Assembly (NCBI RefSeq): GCF_007970805.1
Contig: NZ_CP042433.1
Span: 4,154,001 to 4,218,000 of the forward strand
Reading direction: 5' to 3'
DNA from: Flavisolibacter ginsenosidimutans
GTDB taxonomy: Bacteria; Bacteroidota; Bacteroidia; Chitinophagales; Chitinophagaceae
DNA: 64,000 nucleotides
Shown here: in pieces, positions 1 through 7,595 of the stretch
Layout of the letters: each line of letters begins with the position of its first letter
Numbering within the stretch: position 1 is the stretch's first letter
Translations under genes and position numbers: made by a program
The notes under the pieces: generated by a model
What the model was told of the DNA's origin: nothing
The model's input: the letters and a program-made list of their open reading frames with translations, nothing else
Databases searched by the model: none

Positions 1-1
1 C

Positions 2-250
2 AATGTATGGGCGCCGCAGTACACTGGCGGCTTTCAACCGGAAAACGTGGCGGTCATGCACAGCGCGGGAAAGAAAGCCTTTGTCTGGTCGCTTGACAGT
101 CAATTTTTGATTGACCTGTACATGTCGGAAGGAGGCTTTGACGGCCTTGTTACCAACGCACCGTCGGTGGCAGCCCATTGGTATTACGTCCTTGCAAGCC
201 GCTTTGGTTTTAGCGGCAACGAAACAAAAGCAATTGCCGTACAAGGTTAA
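2..250 (+). CDS. Glycerophosphodiester phosphodiesterase family protein, C-terminal fragment
   Basis: This is the last 82 residues of a protein whose start lies before the window. The frame is open from base 2 and ends with TAA. The segment GKKAFVWSLDS followed by GGFDGLVTNAP matches the end of the GDPD TIM barrel, where a late strand carries the W(T/S) motif and the last one carries the GxDGxxT(D/N)xP motif. Members hydrolyse glycerophosphodiesters to glycerol-3-phosphate and an alcohol. The catalytic His and Glu residues are outside the window, so activity cannot be judged. A terminator hairpin follows at 383-416. Confidence 0.75.
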   Translation, partial: NVWAPQYTGGFQPENVAVMHSAGKKAFVWSLDSQFLIDLYMSEGGFDGLVTNAPSVAAHWYYVLASRFGFSGNETKAIAVQG

Positions 251-319
251 TCATTCAACACGCTTGTTGTGGTAAAGTGCGGGCATAAGACAGAGCGGTT
301 CTTTGCTGCGTAGCGGGAC

Positions 320-365
320 GAACGTACAGGAGTGCGACGCAACGAAAGCTCAATGGTAGTTCAAC
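320..365 (-). repeat. Dispersed ~47-base repeat, copy A
   Basis: On the minus strand this shares the core TTGCGTCGCACTC and flanking sequence with copies at 11509-11555 and 19210-19256. It lies in the spacer between the GDPD gene and rpiB. It aligns to the others with one single-base gap. No coding potential is seen. Confidence 0.7.
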
Positions 366-382
366 AGCTAAGTACATAAAAG

Positions 383-416
383 AAAAGCTCAATCAGAAGA
401 AATGATTGAGCTTTTT
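383..416 (+). terminator. Rho-independent terminator after the GDPD gene
   Basis: A 13-bp stem (AAAAGCTCAATCA paired with TGATTGAGCTTTT) has a 7-base loop and ends in a T run. Confidence 0.75.
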
Positions 417-468
417 ATTATCCCGTAATAGCGGGGCGCTGTGCGCACATTCCTCCTCCTGGGAGGGG

Positions 469-499
469 TTTAAGGGGATTCCCCTGACCTATATCTTTG
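469..499 (+). promoter_or_regulatory. Promoter of rpiB
   Basis: TTTA at 469-472, a 19-base spacer, then TATCTTTG at 492-499, which fits the Bacteroidota TTTG-N19-TAnnTTTG pattern. The start codon is 16 bases downstream. The spacer holds an inverted repeat, AGGGG-ATT-CCCCT (473-485), that could be an operator. Confidence 0.55.
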
Positions 500-515
500 C
501 GTAAACTCTTTTTTT

Positions 516-971
516 ATGAATTATGTTTTTGATTTGTCCCGGCCCGTTGTTGTTGGTTCCGATCACGCGGGTTTTGAATATAAATCCATGATTATTGAAA
601 TGCTGCAAAACAAAGGGCTGAGCGTAAAAGATGTAGGTGCTTACAGCAAAGATTCGGTTGACTACCCCGACTTTGCTCACCCCGTGGCGGCCGCTGTTGA
701 AAACGGCGAGGCAGCCTTTGGCGTTTTAATTTGCGGCAGCGGCAACGGCGTGGCCATTACGGCCAACAAATACCCGAACGTTCGGGCCGGTCTTTGCTGG
801 AACAACGAAGTAGCCGGCCTCATTCGCCAACACAACAACGCCAATGTGATTTGTTTGCCTGCCCGCTTTGTTTCGCCGCCAGCAGCCGAAGAGATGGTGA
901 ACATTTTTCTTTCCACCGAATTTGAAGGCGGCCGCCACGGGACAAGAGTGGCTAAGATTGCCTGCGCATGA
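516..971 (+). CDS. rpiB: Ribose-5-phosphate isomerase B
   Basis: RpiB interconverts ribose-5-phosphate and ribulose-5-phosphate in the non-oxidative pentose phosphate pathway. The 151-residue length is usual. Early VGSDHAGFEYK, then DYPDFA, and the ICGSGNGVAI loop with the active-site cysteine identify the RpiB/LacAB family; a bacterial RpiA shows none of these. The gene stands alone with its own promoter at 469-499. The oxidative-branch genes zwf and gnd lie 23 kb away. Its TGA stop begins a 7-base-period repeat tract (see 969-1085). Confidence 0.92.
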   Translation: MNYVFDLSRPVVVGSDHAGFEYKSMIIEMLQNKGLSVKDVGAYSKDSVDYPDFAHPVAAAVENGEAAFGVLICGSGNGVAITANKYPNVRAGLCWNNEVAGLIRQHNNANVICLPARFVSPPAAEEMVNIFLSTEFEGGRHGTRVAKIACA

Positions 972-1085
972 TTAATGTGAAACGTGAGAAGATAGAACTG
1001 AAACCGTAAAGTCTTCTACTTCATAGTTCACTTCTGTCTCACGTTTAACGTTTGACGTCTCACGTTTTCACTTTCACGTTTCGCT
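969..1085 (+). repeat. Heptamer-period tract and inverted partner after rpiB
   Basis: From the rpiB stop codon the sequence runs in degenerate 7-base units (TGATTAA, TGTGAAA, CGTGAGA and so on). At 1036-1063 four heptamers of the form GTyTnAC follow in inverted sense. Bases 1036-1065 match the reverse complement of 51480-51509 at 29 of 30 positions. Confidence 0.75.
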
Positions 1086-1163
1086 TGTTTTCCGTTTAAC
1101 AATTTACTTTCCGCAGTATTTGCAGAGATGGGATATTTTCATTCCTTAAAAACTATACATTAC

Positions 1164-2624
1164 ATGAAGAGAGTTCTCACCGCATTGTTTACAAGCGGCG
1201 TGGTTTGTGTTTTCGCACAGAGTGGCCCCAAGCCCGATGCGTACGCAAAAACCATCAGTGCCGCAGACATGAAAAAGCATTTGTACACCTTGGCTTCGCC
1301 CGAAATGGAAGGCCGCGAAACCGGCACGGAAGGCCAGCGAAAGGCTGCGGCTTACATTGAAAACTATGTGAAATCGCTTGGCCTGCAACCGGGCAACGGC
1401 AGCAGCTATCAGATGCCGTATAATTTGTATCAAGACAGTTTGATAAGCGCTGCATTGGAAGTGAACGGGAAAGCCTTTGAGCTAAACAAAGATTTTGCGG
1501 CCAGCCCCGGCGGCCCCCAAAGTATCTACCGGCTTAGCGAAGTAACCTTGATTGGTACAGGCGCAACGGACTCGTTAAAGTCAGCGGATCTTGCCGGTAA
1601 AGCGGTGATGATTGTGGGCACCATCTCGCAAAATTTCTTTGCGCAACTGAACCGGAAATCACCCGCTGTGGTTTTGACCGTGAGTGCAAATTTTCCGCGA
1701 ACGGGAACTGCGAACAACAGGGGCCGTCAAGGCATTCATGCATTCAAAGCTTCGGTTGATCCGGTGTTCTTTCAGGTATCGGAAGCGGTTGCGAGAGCCA
1801 TCGCCGGCGATAAGTATGATGCGGTGAAAGCATCATCATCTTCTGTTCAAAAAGCAAAAACAGAATTGTTGTTGGATACAAAGAAAGCAACGGTTGTATT
1901 GCCTGCAAGCGATGTGATAGCCTTCTTGCCCGGCACCGATTTAAAAGATCAATACCTCGTGTTCAGTGCGCATTACGATCACTTGGGAATGCGCAACGGT
2001 GTTCTTTTTCCGGGTGCTGATGATGATGGGTCAGGGACTGTTGGTGTTTTGGAAATTGCCGAAGCTTTTGCAAAAGCAGCGAAAGAAGGCAAGGGCCCGC
2101 GCCGCTCAATTGTGTTTCTGTGGAACAGCGGCGAAGAAAAAGGATTGCTGGGAAGTGAATGGTACACCGATCATCCCGTTTATCCGCTTGACAAAACAAC
2201 GGCCGATTTAAACATTGACATGATTGGAAGAAGTGATCCGGATCGCAAACCGGACACACTGAACTATGTGTACGTTGTGGGCGATGATAAACTGAGTTCT
2301 GATTTGAAGCCCATTTCGGAAAGCATCAACAACAAATACACGAAGCTGCAACTGGATTACAAGTACAACGATCCAAACGACAAAGAAAGAATCTACTTCC
2401 GCAGCGATCATTACAACTTTGCCCGTTACGGCGTGCCCATTATTTTTTATTATGACGGTATGTTGCGTCCCGATTATCACAAGCCAAGCGACACGCCTGA
2501 CAAGATTAATTACGACCTGATGCAGAAACGTGCGCAGTTGGTTTTTTACACCGGCTGGGAAATGGCCAACCGCGATGCCATGCTGAAGCGGGACATACCG
2601 CTGAACGTGCCCACCGGTTTTTAA
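1164..2624 (+). CDS. Exported M28 family zinc metallopeptidase
   Basis: A 486-residue predicted secreted aminopeptidase-type enzyme. I start at 1164 rather than the upstream ATG at 1128 because MKRVLTALFTSGVVCVFAQ is a clean signal peptide. A protease-associated-like insert occupies about residues 110-230. The M28 co-catalytic zinc ligands are visible in order: His in AHYDHLG (~269), Asp in GADDDGSG (~286), the Glu pair in GEEKGLLGS (~324), Asp in NIDMIGR (~351), and His in SDHYNF (~415). The full set predicts an active enzyme releasing N-terminal residues in the periplasm or outside the cell. It is monocistronic, with a strong hairpin just after the stop. Confidence 0.9.
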   Translation: MKRVLTALFTSGVVCVFAQSGPKPDAYAKTISAADMKKHLYTLASPEMEGRETGTEGQRKAAAYIENYVKSLGLQPGNGSSYQMPYNLYQDSLISAALEVNGKAFELNKDFAASPGGPQSIYRLSEVTLIGTGATDSLKSADLAGKAVMIVGTISQNFFAQLNRKSPAVVLTVSANFPRTGTANNRGRQGIHAFKASVDPVFFQVSEAVARAIAGDKYDAVKASSSSVQKAKTELLLDTKKATVVLPASDVIAFLPGTDLKDQYLVFSAHYDHLGMRNGVLFPGADDDGSGTVGVLEIAEAFAKAAKEGKGPRRSIVFLWNSGEEKGLLGSEWYTDHPVYPLDKTTADLNIDMIGRSDPDRKPDTLNYVYVVGDDKLSSDLKPISESINNKYTKLQLDYKYNDPNDKERIYFRSDHYNFARYGVPIIFYYDGMLRPDYHKPSDTPDKINYDLMQKRAQLVFYTGWEMANRDAMLKRDIPLNVPTGF

Positions 2625-2631
2625 TAAATCG

Positions 2632-2662
2632 AAACGCTTCAATTTTTTTGAAGCGTTTTTTT
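2632..2662 (+). terminator. Terminator after the M28 peptidase gene
   Basis: Stem AAACGCTTCAA/TTGAAGCGTTT with a T-rich 5-base loop, ending in seven Ts. Confidence 0.8.
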
Positions 2663-2741
2663 ATGGCCCGACGTTAAACCTTTTAAAAGGGTTGCGTTCT
2701 ATGGATGCGTAAGATGATTGAATTAACAAAAAAACTTCGTT

Positions 2742-3134
2742 ATGAAAACTACAATGAAAGTATTGCTGCTAAGCGCAGCAACGGTATTTTTTACCTCGGT
2801 AAACGCACAAACAAAGCACCGTGAAATAAGGCACGACCTGCGTGAAATTCACCGCGACAACAAAGACATTCACCAGGACAAAAGAGACCGGCATCAGGAT
2901 AGGAAAGATATCGCGGCCGATAAGAAAGACATTCATCAAGATGTAAAAGAATTAAAAGCCGATAAGAAAGCCGGCAACACCGCCGAACTCAAAGACGATA
3001 GAAAAGACATTCGTCAAGACAGAAAAGATTTGATCGCCGATAAAAAAGACATCCGGCAGGATACCCGGGACACTCGCCAGGACAAACGCGAACGCCGTCA
3101 AGACGCAAAGGACTTGAAAAAAGACCTACACTAA
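2742..3134 (+). CDS. Exported charged heptad-repeat protein
   Basis: A 130-residue protein of unknown function. Residues 1-22 form a signal peptide ending NAQ. Almost all the rest is about 13 copies of a seven-residue unit, [KR][DE][IL]xxDx, very rich in Lys, Arg, Asp, His and Gln, with one break (KAGNTAEL). Oppositely charged residues spaced along a heptad suggest a long single helix or a coiled coil in the periplasm or at the cell surface. The unit repeats at 21 bases in DNA with varied codons, so it is an old or selected expansion. No catalytic motif or cysteine is present. Two hairpins follow. Confidence 0.75.
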   Translation: MKTTMKVLLLSAATVFFTSVNAQTKHREIRHDLREIHRDNKDIHQDKRDRHQDRKDIAADKKDIHQDVKELKADKKAGNTAELKDDRKDIRQDRKDLIADKKDIRQDTRDTRQDKRERRQDAKDLKKDLH

Positions 3135-3151
3135 GAAAGCAGAACGACCCT

Positions 3152-3190
3152 AACAAACAAGGCTTCCAACGGAAGCCTTGTTTGTTTAGC
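3152..3190 (+). terminator. Terminator after the heptad-repeat gene
   Basis: A perfect 16-bp stem (3152-3167 with 3171-3186) with a three-base loop; the descending arm is T-rich. Confidence 0.75.
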
Positions 3191-3248
3191 AGGCAGCAAA
3201 CAATTAGTGATTTCTGTCTTTCATCTGAACAACTGCTTATTTGTTTTG

Positions 3249-3290
3249 AAACCCTGCCCGCAGCAAGCAAGGAGCGGGGTTTGTTTTTTT
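3249..3290 (+). terminator. Second hairpin with T run upstream of the Uma2 gene
   Basis: AAACCCTGC at 3249-3257 pairs with GCGGGGTTT at 3274-3282 (one G-U pair), followed by seven Ts. It is 60 bases beyond the preceding terminator and immediately upstream of the next promoter. Confidence 0.5.
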
Positions 3291-3297
3291 GATTGTT

Positions 3298-3305
3298 TAT
3301 CTTTG
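3298..3305 (+). promoter_or_regulatory. -7 box for the Uma2-family gene
   Basis: TATCTTTG, seven bases before the start codon, implying a near-leaderless transcript. No convincing -33 box at the usual spacing. Confidence 0.45.
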
Positions 3306-3312
3306 AGTCAAC

Positions 3313-3852
3313 ATGTCAAGCGCAGTTAAGATATTGCCTTATTACACGTACGAAGATTATGTGCAATGGGAAGGACGCTGGGAACTGATTGATGGAATAC
3401 CGTATGCGATGAGCCCGGCACCTACACCAAAACATCAAATGATCGCCAATACGCTGGGTGCACTTTTTTATTTGGCGCTAAAGAATTGCAAGCACTGCAA
3501 AGCCTATCAGTTCGTTGATTTCAAAATTGCCGAACATACCATTGTTCAACCTGACATTTCCATCCTTTGCCGACCCACCACAAAGAAGTTTGTTGACTTT
3601 CCACCTTCATTGGTAGTGGAAATTCTTTCTACATCAACCGCGTTAAAAGACCGTCACGCAAAATCTACATTGTACCGGCAGCAGGATATTCCTTTTTATC
3701 TTATCGTTTCAACCGATACAGAAGAAACGGAAGTATATGTTTTGGAAAACGGCGAGTACGTTCTCAAACAAAAAGGCAAGGAGTTTCAATACAGCTTTCA
3801 ATTTGAAGAAGGCTGCGAAGCAACTATTGACTTCGCCGAAATCTGGAAATAA
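3313..3852 (+). CDS. Uma2 family protein (PD-(D/E)XK nuclease fold)
   Basis: A 179-residue DUF820/Uma2 protein. The motifs are WELIDGIPYAMSPAP with a conserved His two residues later, QPDISILC, VVEILSTST and AKSTLYRQQDIPFYLIV. Together they supply the Glu, Asp, Glu and Lys of the restriction-endonuclease-like core. The family is abundant in cyanobacteria and sporadic in Bacteroidota. Nuclease activity is presumed from the fold and its biological role is not established. The gene has its own promoter and a bidirectional terminator, with no partner gene. Confidence 0.85.
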   Translation: MSSAVKILPYYTYEDYVQWEGRWELIDGIPYAMSPAPTPKHQMIANTLGALFYLALKNCKHCKAYQFVDFKIAEHTIVQPDISILCRPTTKKFVDFPPSLVVEILSTSTALKDRHAKSTLYRQQDIPFYLIVSTDTEETEVYVLENGEYVLKQKGKEFQYSFQFEEGCEATIDFAEIWK

Positions 3853-3880
3853 AAAATGACCTCAACAGAGGTCATTTTTT
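3851..3880. terminator. Bidirectional terminator between Uma2 and the DHS-like gene
   Basis: A 13-bp stem (AAAAAATGACCTC/GAGGTCATTTTTT) with a four-base loop, A-rich on one side and T-rich on the other, serving convergent genes. Confidence 0.8.
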
Positions 3881-3902
3881 ATTTCCAGCAAATCTTCTTT
3901 CT

Positions 3903-4883
3903 CTACCATCCCAAGATCCACGCAAACACAAGCGGCGCTACAATCGTTGCATCGCTTTCAATGATGTATTTGGGTGTGTGAATATCCAGTTTGCCCCAGG
4001 TAATTTTTTCGTTCGGGTGCGCACCGGAATAAGAACCGTACGACGTCGTTGAATCGCTTATCTGGCAGAAATAACTCCAGAACGGAATCTCGTGCATCTC
4101 CAAATCCTGGTACATCATCGGCACCACACAAATGGGAAAATCACCGGCAATACCGCCGCCGATTTGAAAAAAGCCGATGCCTTTCCCGCCGCTGTTGTCC
4201 TTGTAATAATTGGCCAGCCACACCATGTATTCAATGCCACTCTTCATCGTACTGGCATTGATCTCTCCTTTGTACACATACGATGCAAAGATGTTTCCCA
4301 TCGTGCTGTCTTCCCATCCGCCTACAACAATGGGTAAGTTTTTTTCCGCCGCCGCAATCATCCAACTGTGCTTCGGGTCAATTTGATAATCACCCTTCAT
4401 TACTTCGCTCAACAAAAGCTTGTACATAAACTCGTGCGGAAAATAACGTTCGCCTTTGTCGTTCGCTTCTTTCCAAATTTTATGAATGTGCGTCTGAATT
4501 TTCCGGAATGCTTCTTCTTCGGGAATGCAAGTATCGGTTACGCGGTTCAATCCTCTCTCCAACAAATCCCATTCTTGTTGCGGCGTTAAATCACGCCAGT
4601 TGGGGATGCGTTCATAATGGTTGTGCGCCACCAGGTTCATGATGTCTTCTTCCAGGTTTGCGCCGGTGCAAGAGATGATGTGAATCTTGTCCTGGCGAAT
4701 CATTTCTGCGAGTGAAATCCCTAACTCTGCCGTGCTCATGGCGCCGGCCAGCGTTACCATCATTTTTCCGCCTTCCAGCAAATGCTGTTCGTAGCCTTTG
4801 GCTCCATCTACCAATGCAGCGGAGTTAAAATGGCGGTAATGGTGCTCTATAAATTGCGAAACGGGTCCTTTGTTCATAGCCAA
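3903..4883 (-). CDS. Deoxyhypusine synthase family protein
   Basis: A 326-residue homologue of deoxyhypusine synthase, which in eukaryotes and archaea transfers the aminobutyl group of spermidine to a lysine of eIF5A. Family landmarks are SCTGANLEED near residue 90, the GGG-containing FFQIGGGIAGDFP, SGAHPNEKITWGKL and ESDATIVAPLV. The Lys in the WGK segment is at the position of the catalytic lysine that carries the enzyme-substrate imine. Bacteria lack eIF5A, so bacterial members are thought to act in polyamine metabolism, for example as homospermidine-type synthases. The actual substrate cannot be read here. No polyamine genes are adjacent. Confidence 0.88.
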   Translation of the reverse strand: MAMNKGPVSQFIEHHYRHFNSAALVDGAKGYEQHLLEGGKMMVTLAGAMSTAELGISLAEMIRQDKIHIISCTGANLEEDIMNLVAHNHYERIPNWRDLTPQQEWDLLERGLNRVTDTCIPEEEAFRKIQTHIHKIWKEANDKGERYFPHEFMYKLLLSEVMKGDYQIDPKHSWMIAAAEKNLPIVVGGWEDSTMGNIFASYVYKGEINASTMKSGIEYMVWLANYYKDNSGGKGIGFFQIGGGIAGDFPICVVPMMYQDLEMHEIPFWSYFCQISDSTTSYGSYSGAHPNEKITWGKLDIHTPKYIIESDATIVAPLVFAWILGW

Positions 4884-4896
4884 TCATTTTAGGCGG

Positions 4897-4904
4897 CAAA
4901 TGTA
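4897..4904 (-). promoter_or_regulatory. -7 box of the deoxyhypusine synthase-like gene
   Basis: On the minus strand TACATTTG sits 13 bases before the ATG. Confidence 0.4.
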
Positions 4905-5019
4905 GGCCAAAAAAAATCCCGCTTCCGTTCGCCTTAAGCGAACTTCCGCGGGACGTTTTACACACCAAAACTTCTTTGTTTGTGAGACAGGCGTGAACTT
5001 ATGTTTGAAAGACTGCACG

Positions 5020-5054
5020 GTTCACGTTTCGCTTCTCACGTCTCACGCATCTCA
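5020..5054 (-). repeat. Heptamer-like tract starting at a stop codon
   Basis: Read on the minus strand, the TGA of the PepSY-like gene begins a run of degenerate (C)GTGAGA-type units. It belongs to the same sequence family as 969-1085 and 51480-51574. Confidence 0.6.
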
Positions 5055-5498
5055 GCTTTTGTTCTGCTTTTGGTACACGTTCCAATCGCTTGCGTTTGCT
5101 GACTTCAGCGTGATTTTGGTATCGCCGTTTTCAACGGTAACGTAATACGATACGCCGTTTTCGTTGCTCAGTTCAAACAGGTCGGAGATCCAGTACTTCT
5201 CGTACGACGCTTTCAATTTTGTTTGCAGCGTTACCGGCAACTGATACGAATTAATGTTGCGTGTAACGGCTACCAAAGAAGCGTTGTCGTCGTAATACGC
5301 AGTAACGTATTGTTCGTTCACCACGAAATCGGCTTTGTAATAATCGCCGGACGTTTTCCATTTTACGTCCGATGCGTTTTTGAATGCCGAATGAAAAGAG
5401 GCTAATACAGCAGCGGATACATTCACGTCATCCGAGGCCTGGGCCTTTGTGTTTACCAGTGACAAGACACTGATTAAGGTTACCAATAAAAATTTCAT
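5052..5498 (-). CDS. Exported PepSY-like (DUF2874-type) protein
   Basis: A 148-residue protein starting at 5498, where MKFLLVTLISVLSLVNTKAQA gives a signal peptide; an upstream in-frame ATG at 5558 would only add a non-signal leader. The mature part shows the motif FxxxFxxAxDVKWKTSGDYYKADF, then a second beta-rich segment, typical of the small periplasmic PepSY-like family that is common in Bacteroidota. Function in this family is unknown; inhibition of periplasmic enzymes has been proposed by analogy with beta-lactamase-inhibitor folds. Its stop codon opens a repeat tract. Confidence 0.75.
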   Translation of the reverse strand: MKFLLVTLISVLSLVNTKAQASDDVNVSAAVLASFHSAFKNASDVKWKTSGDYYKADFVVNEQYVTAYYDDNASLVAVTRNINSYQLPVTLQTKLKASYEKYWISDLFELSNENGVSYYVTVENGDTKITLKSANASDWNVYQKQNKS

Positions 5499-5674
5499 AA
5501 CGTTGGTTTTAGAAGTTTTAAATTTTGTTTTTGTCGTATGGTTAATGTGACGGAACAAAAGTAAAATTGGTTACAGGGCAGGTCAAGCGAATTGTGAGGA
5601 ATGGACAAGGCTGTTAAGCATCTTAACACGACCTTGAAAAAAAGTTAAGGTGCACCAACTGTATATTTAGTGTG

Positions 5675-6265
5675 ATGAATTACCTCGCCCATGCGTATCT
5701 GTCGTTTAACGAGCCGCACATTTTGGTGGGAAATATGATTTCGGATTTTGTAAAAGGAAGGCAGAAATCTTTATATGCGGCAAGCGTTCAAAAGGGAATT
5801 CAGTTGCACCGCTTCATTGACGCCTTCACCGACGATCATCCCGTTACCGCAAAAGCCAAGCAAATCTTCCGGCCACAGTATCGTTTGTACAGCGGACCAA
5901 TCATGGACGTTGTGTACGATCATTTTCTGGCAAGCGATGAAAATGTTTTTCCCAATGATTCGCTTCTTTCCTTCACCCACGGTGTCTACCAAACATTGGA
6001 AGAAGAAACGATTCACCTGCCACAACGTTTTTTGCCTGTGCTCACGTACATGAAGATGGAAAACTGGCTTTATCATTACCGCACCACCGACGGCATTTAC
6101 AAAAGCCTGCGCGGATTAATAAGACGGGCCGCTTTTATCAGCGACAGTCAGCCGGCCCTTGAGTTGTTGCTGAAACATTACGACGAGTTGCGGAATTATT
6201 ACGAAGAATTCTTTCCCGCTGTTAAACAAACGACAAAACAAAAACTCGCCGAACTTCTCGCCTGA
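5675..6265 (+). CDS. Acyl carrier protein phosphodiesterase family (AcpH/DUF479)
   Basis: A 196-residue protein beginning MNYLAHAYLS, the family signature; I prefer the ATG at 5675 to the GTG directly before it. Further motifs are GNMISDFVKG, GIQLHRFIDAFTDDHP and MDVVYDHFLA. These give the Asp/His cluster of this HD-like metal-binding helical fold. AcpH removes 4'-phosphopantetheine from holo-ACP; Bacteroidota members are assigned by homology only. The gene is not beside fatty acid synthesis genes. Confidence 0.85.
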   Translation: MNYLAHAYLSFNEPHILVGNMISDFVKGRQKSLYAASVQKGIQLHRFIDAFTDDHPVTAKAKQIFRPQYRLYSGPIMDVVYDHFLASDENVFPNDSLLSFTHGVYQTLEEETIHLPQRFLPVLTYMKMENWLYHYRTTDGIYKSLRGLIRRAAFISDSQPALELLLKHYDELRNYYEEFFPAVKQTTKQKLAELLA

Positions 6266-6295
6266 TTTTTTCTGTACTAAAACGCTTGCCCGCAA

Positions 6296-6303
6296 TACAT
6301 TTG
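6296..6303 (+). promoter_or_regulatory. -7 box of the DUF2911 gene
   Basis: TACATTTG, 18 bases before the start codon at 6322. Confidence 0.45.
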
Positions 6304-6321
6304 CGGCTAAATATCCTGCGT

Positions 6322-6927
6322 ATGAACAAACTTTTTTTTCTCTGTAGTCTCGCCTTTGCGCAAGTTTGTTTTGCGCAAACATCCGTTACGAACGTTATGC
6401 CCGCAACCACCGCATCGCCTTCCGTAAAGTTGCCGCAATTAGACAAGTCGCCGATGGATATGGCTTATTACCCCGACAATTACCCGGTGCTGAAAATTCA
6501 GGATAAAGTAACGGAGCCTTTGGTGGCAAGAGTGGTTTACAGCCGTCCGCAAAAAGAAGGAAGAGTGATTTTTGGCGGACTGATTGAGTACGGAAAAGTA
6601 TGGCGGCTGGGTGCGAACGAAGCAACGGAAATTGAACTCTATCGCGATGTAAAGATTAAAGACAAGAAATTGTCGAAGGGACGTTACACGCTTTATGCGC
6701 TGCCTACCGAAACGCAATGGACCATCATCTTCAACAAGGACCTTGACACTTGGGGCGCCTTTAAATACGATGAAAAGAAAGACGTTTTGCGGGTAGATGT
6801 GCCGGTGCAAAAGAACAGTCCGGCAACCGAAGCTTTTACAATTGTATTCACCAAATCCGCTACCGGCGCCGACATGCTGATGGCTTGGGACGAAGCGAAG
6901 GTGACGCTTCCGTTCACGTTTAAATAA
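6322..6927 (+). CDS. Exported DUF2911 domain protein
   Basis: A 201-residue protein. The start at 6322 gives the signal peptide MNKLFFLCSLAFAQVCFAQ; an upstream in-frame TTG is less likely. The DUF2911 domain fills residues ~60-195, with VYSRPQKEGRVIFGGL, YGKVWRLGANEATEIE and LPTETQWTIIFNKDLDTWG. It is common in Bacteroidota and has no known reaction. It is likely periplasmic. A textbook terminator follows. Confidence 0.88.
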   Translation: MNKLFFLCSLAFAQVCFAQTSVTNVMPATTASPSVKLPQLDKSPMDMAYYPDNYPVLKIQDKVTEPLVARVVYSRPQKEGRVIFGGLIEYGKVWRLGANEATEIELYRDVKIKDKKLSKGRYTLYALPTETQWTIIFNKDLDTWGAFKYDEKKDVLRVDVPVQKNSPATEAFTIVFTKSATGADMLMAWDEAKVTLPFTFK

Positions 6928-6945
6928 ACACGTCTAACATAGCAA

Positions 6946-6968
6946 CCCTGCCCTTGCAGGGTTTTTTT
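6946..6968 (+). terminator. Terminator after the DUF2911 gene
   Basis: CCCTGC-CCTT-GCAGGG followed by seven Ts. Confidence 0.85.
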
Positions 6969-6980
6969 AATGCACACAAG

Positions 6981-7565
6981 ATGACGCTACGTCAACGAAT
7001 TTTAAAGCTGGTTTATCCGCTTTTTCTTTTGGCAAGACGAAACACGGCCAAAGTGCACTTAATTCAAGGCAAGCCGGTTGTACCGCCGGTTTCGTTTTAC
7101 TCGCTTTCAGTCACTTTGAACAACGGCAAGGAGTTCTCGTTTAATAATTTGAGAGGAAAGAAAGTATTGCTGGTAAACACAGCCAGCGACTGCGGTTACA
7201 CGCCGCAGTACGCCGAACTCCAAAAATTGTATCAACATTCAAAAGAAGACTTGGAGATCATCGCCTTTCCGGCAAACGATTTTAAAGAGCAGGAGAAAGG
7301 CAGCGACGAAGAGATTGCGAAGTTTTGTTCGGTTAATTACGGCGTTAGTTTTCCACTAGCGAAGAAAACGATGGTTGTGAAAAACGAAGCGCAGCATCCG
7401 GTGTTCCGCTGGCTTACGTCAAAAGAAAAAAACGGCTGGAACGACCGGCTGCCTTCGTGGAATTTTGCCAAATACCTTGTGAACGAAGAAGGAGTACTCA
7501 CACATTGTTTCGAACCCGCTGTTTCGCCACTGAGCACCGAAATCATTGCCGCCATCCATGCGTGA
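6981..7565 (+). CDS. Glutathione peroxidase family protein
   Basis: A 194-residue thiol peroxidase starting at 6981, directly after the preceding terminator. Residues ~1-25 are basic then hydrophobic (LVYPLFLLA), a possible membrane anchor. The NTASDCGYTPQYAELQKLY segment carries the peroxidatic cysteine. FPANDFKEQEKGSDEEIAKFC matches the FPxNxF box and offers a possible resolving Cys. PSWNFAKYLV supplies the conserved Trp and Asn. Bacterial members usually use thioredoxin rather than glutathione to reduce H2O2 or lipid hydroperoxides. Confidence 0.9.
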   Translation: MTLRQRILKLVYPLFLLARRNTAKVHLIQGKPVVPPVSFYSLSVTLNNGKEFSFNNLRGKKVLLVNTASDCGYTPQYAELQKLYQHSKEDLEIIAFPANDFKEQEKGSDEEIAKFCSVNYGVSFPLAKKTMVVKNEAQHPVFRWLTSKEKNGWNDRLPSWNFAKYLVNEEGVLTHCFEPAVSPLSTEIIAAIHA

Positions 7566-7595
7566 TGCGGAACGGCTTTTGCGTAAATTCATCGC

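Noticed and set aside
2208-2642. 144-codon minus-strand frame over the M28 peptidase end
   Set aside because: Fully antisense to a gene with complete catalytic motifs, and it would run through the terminator.
3313-3852. Uma2 gene as part of a mobile element or defence island
   Set aside because: No transposase, terminal repeats or defence genes adjoin it; it is a lone gene with its own promoter and terminator.
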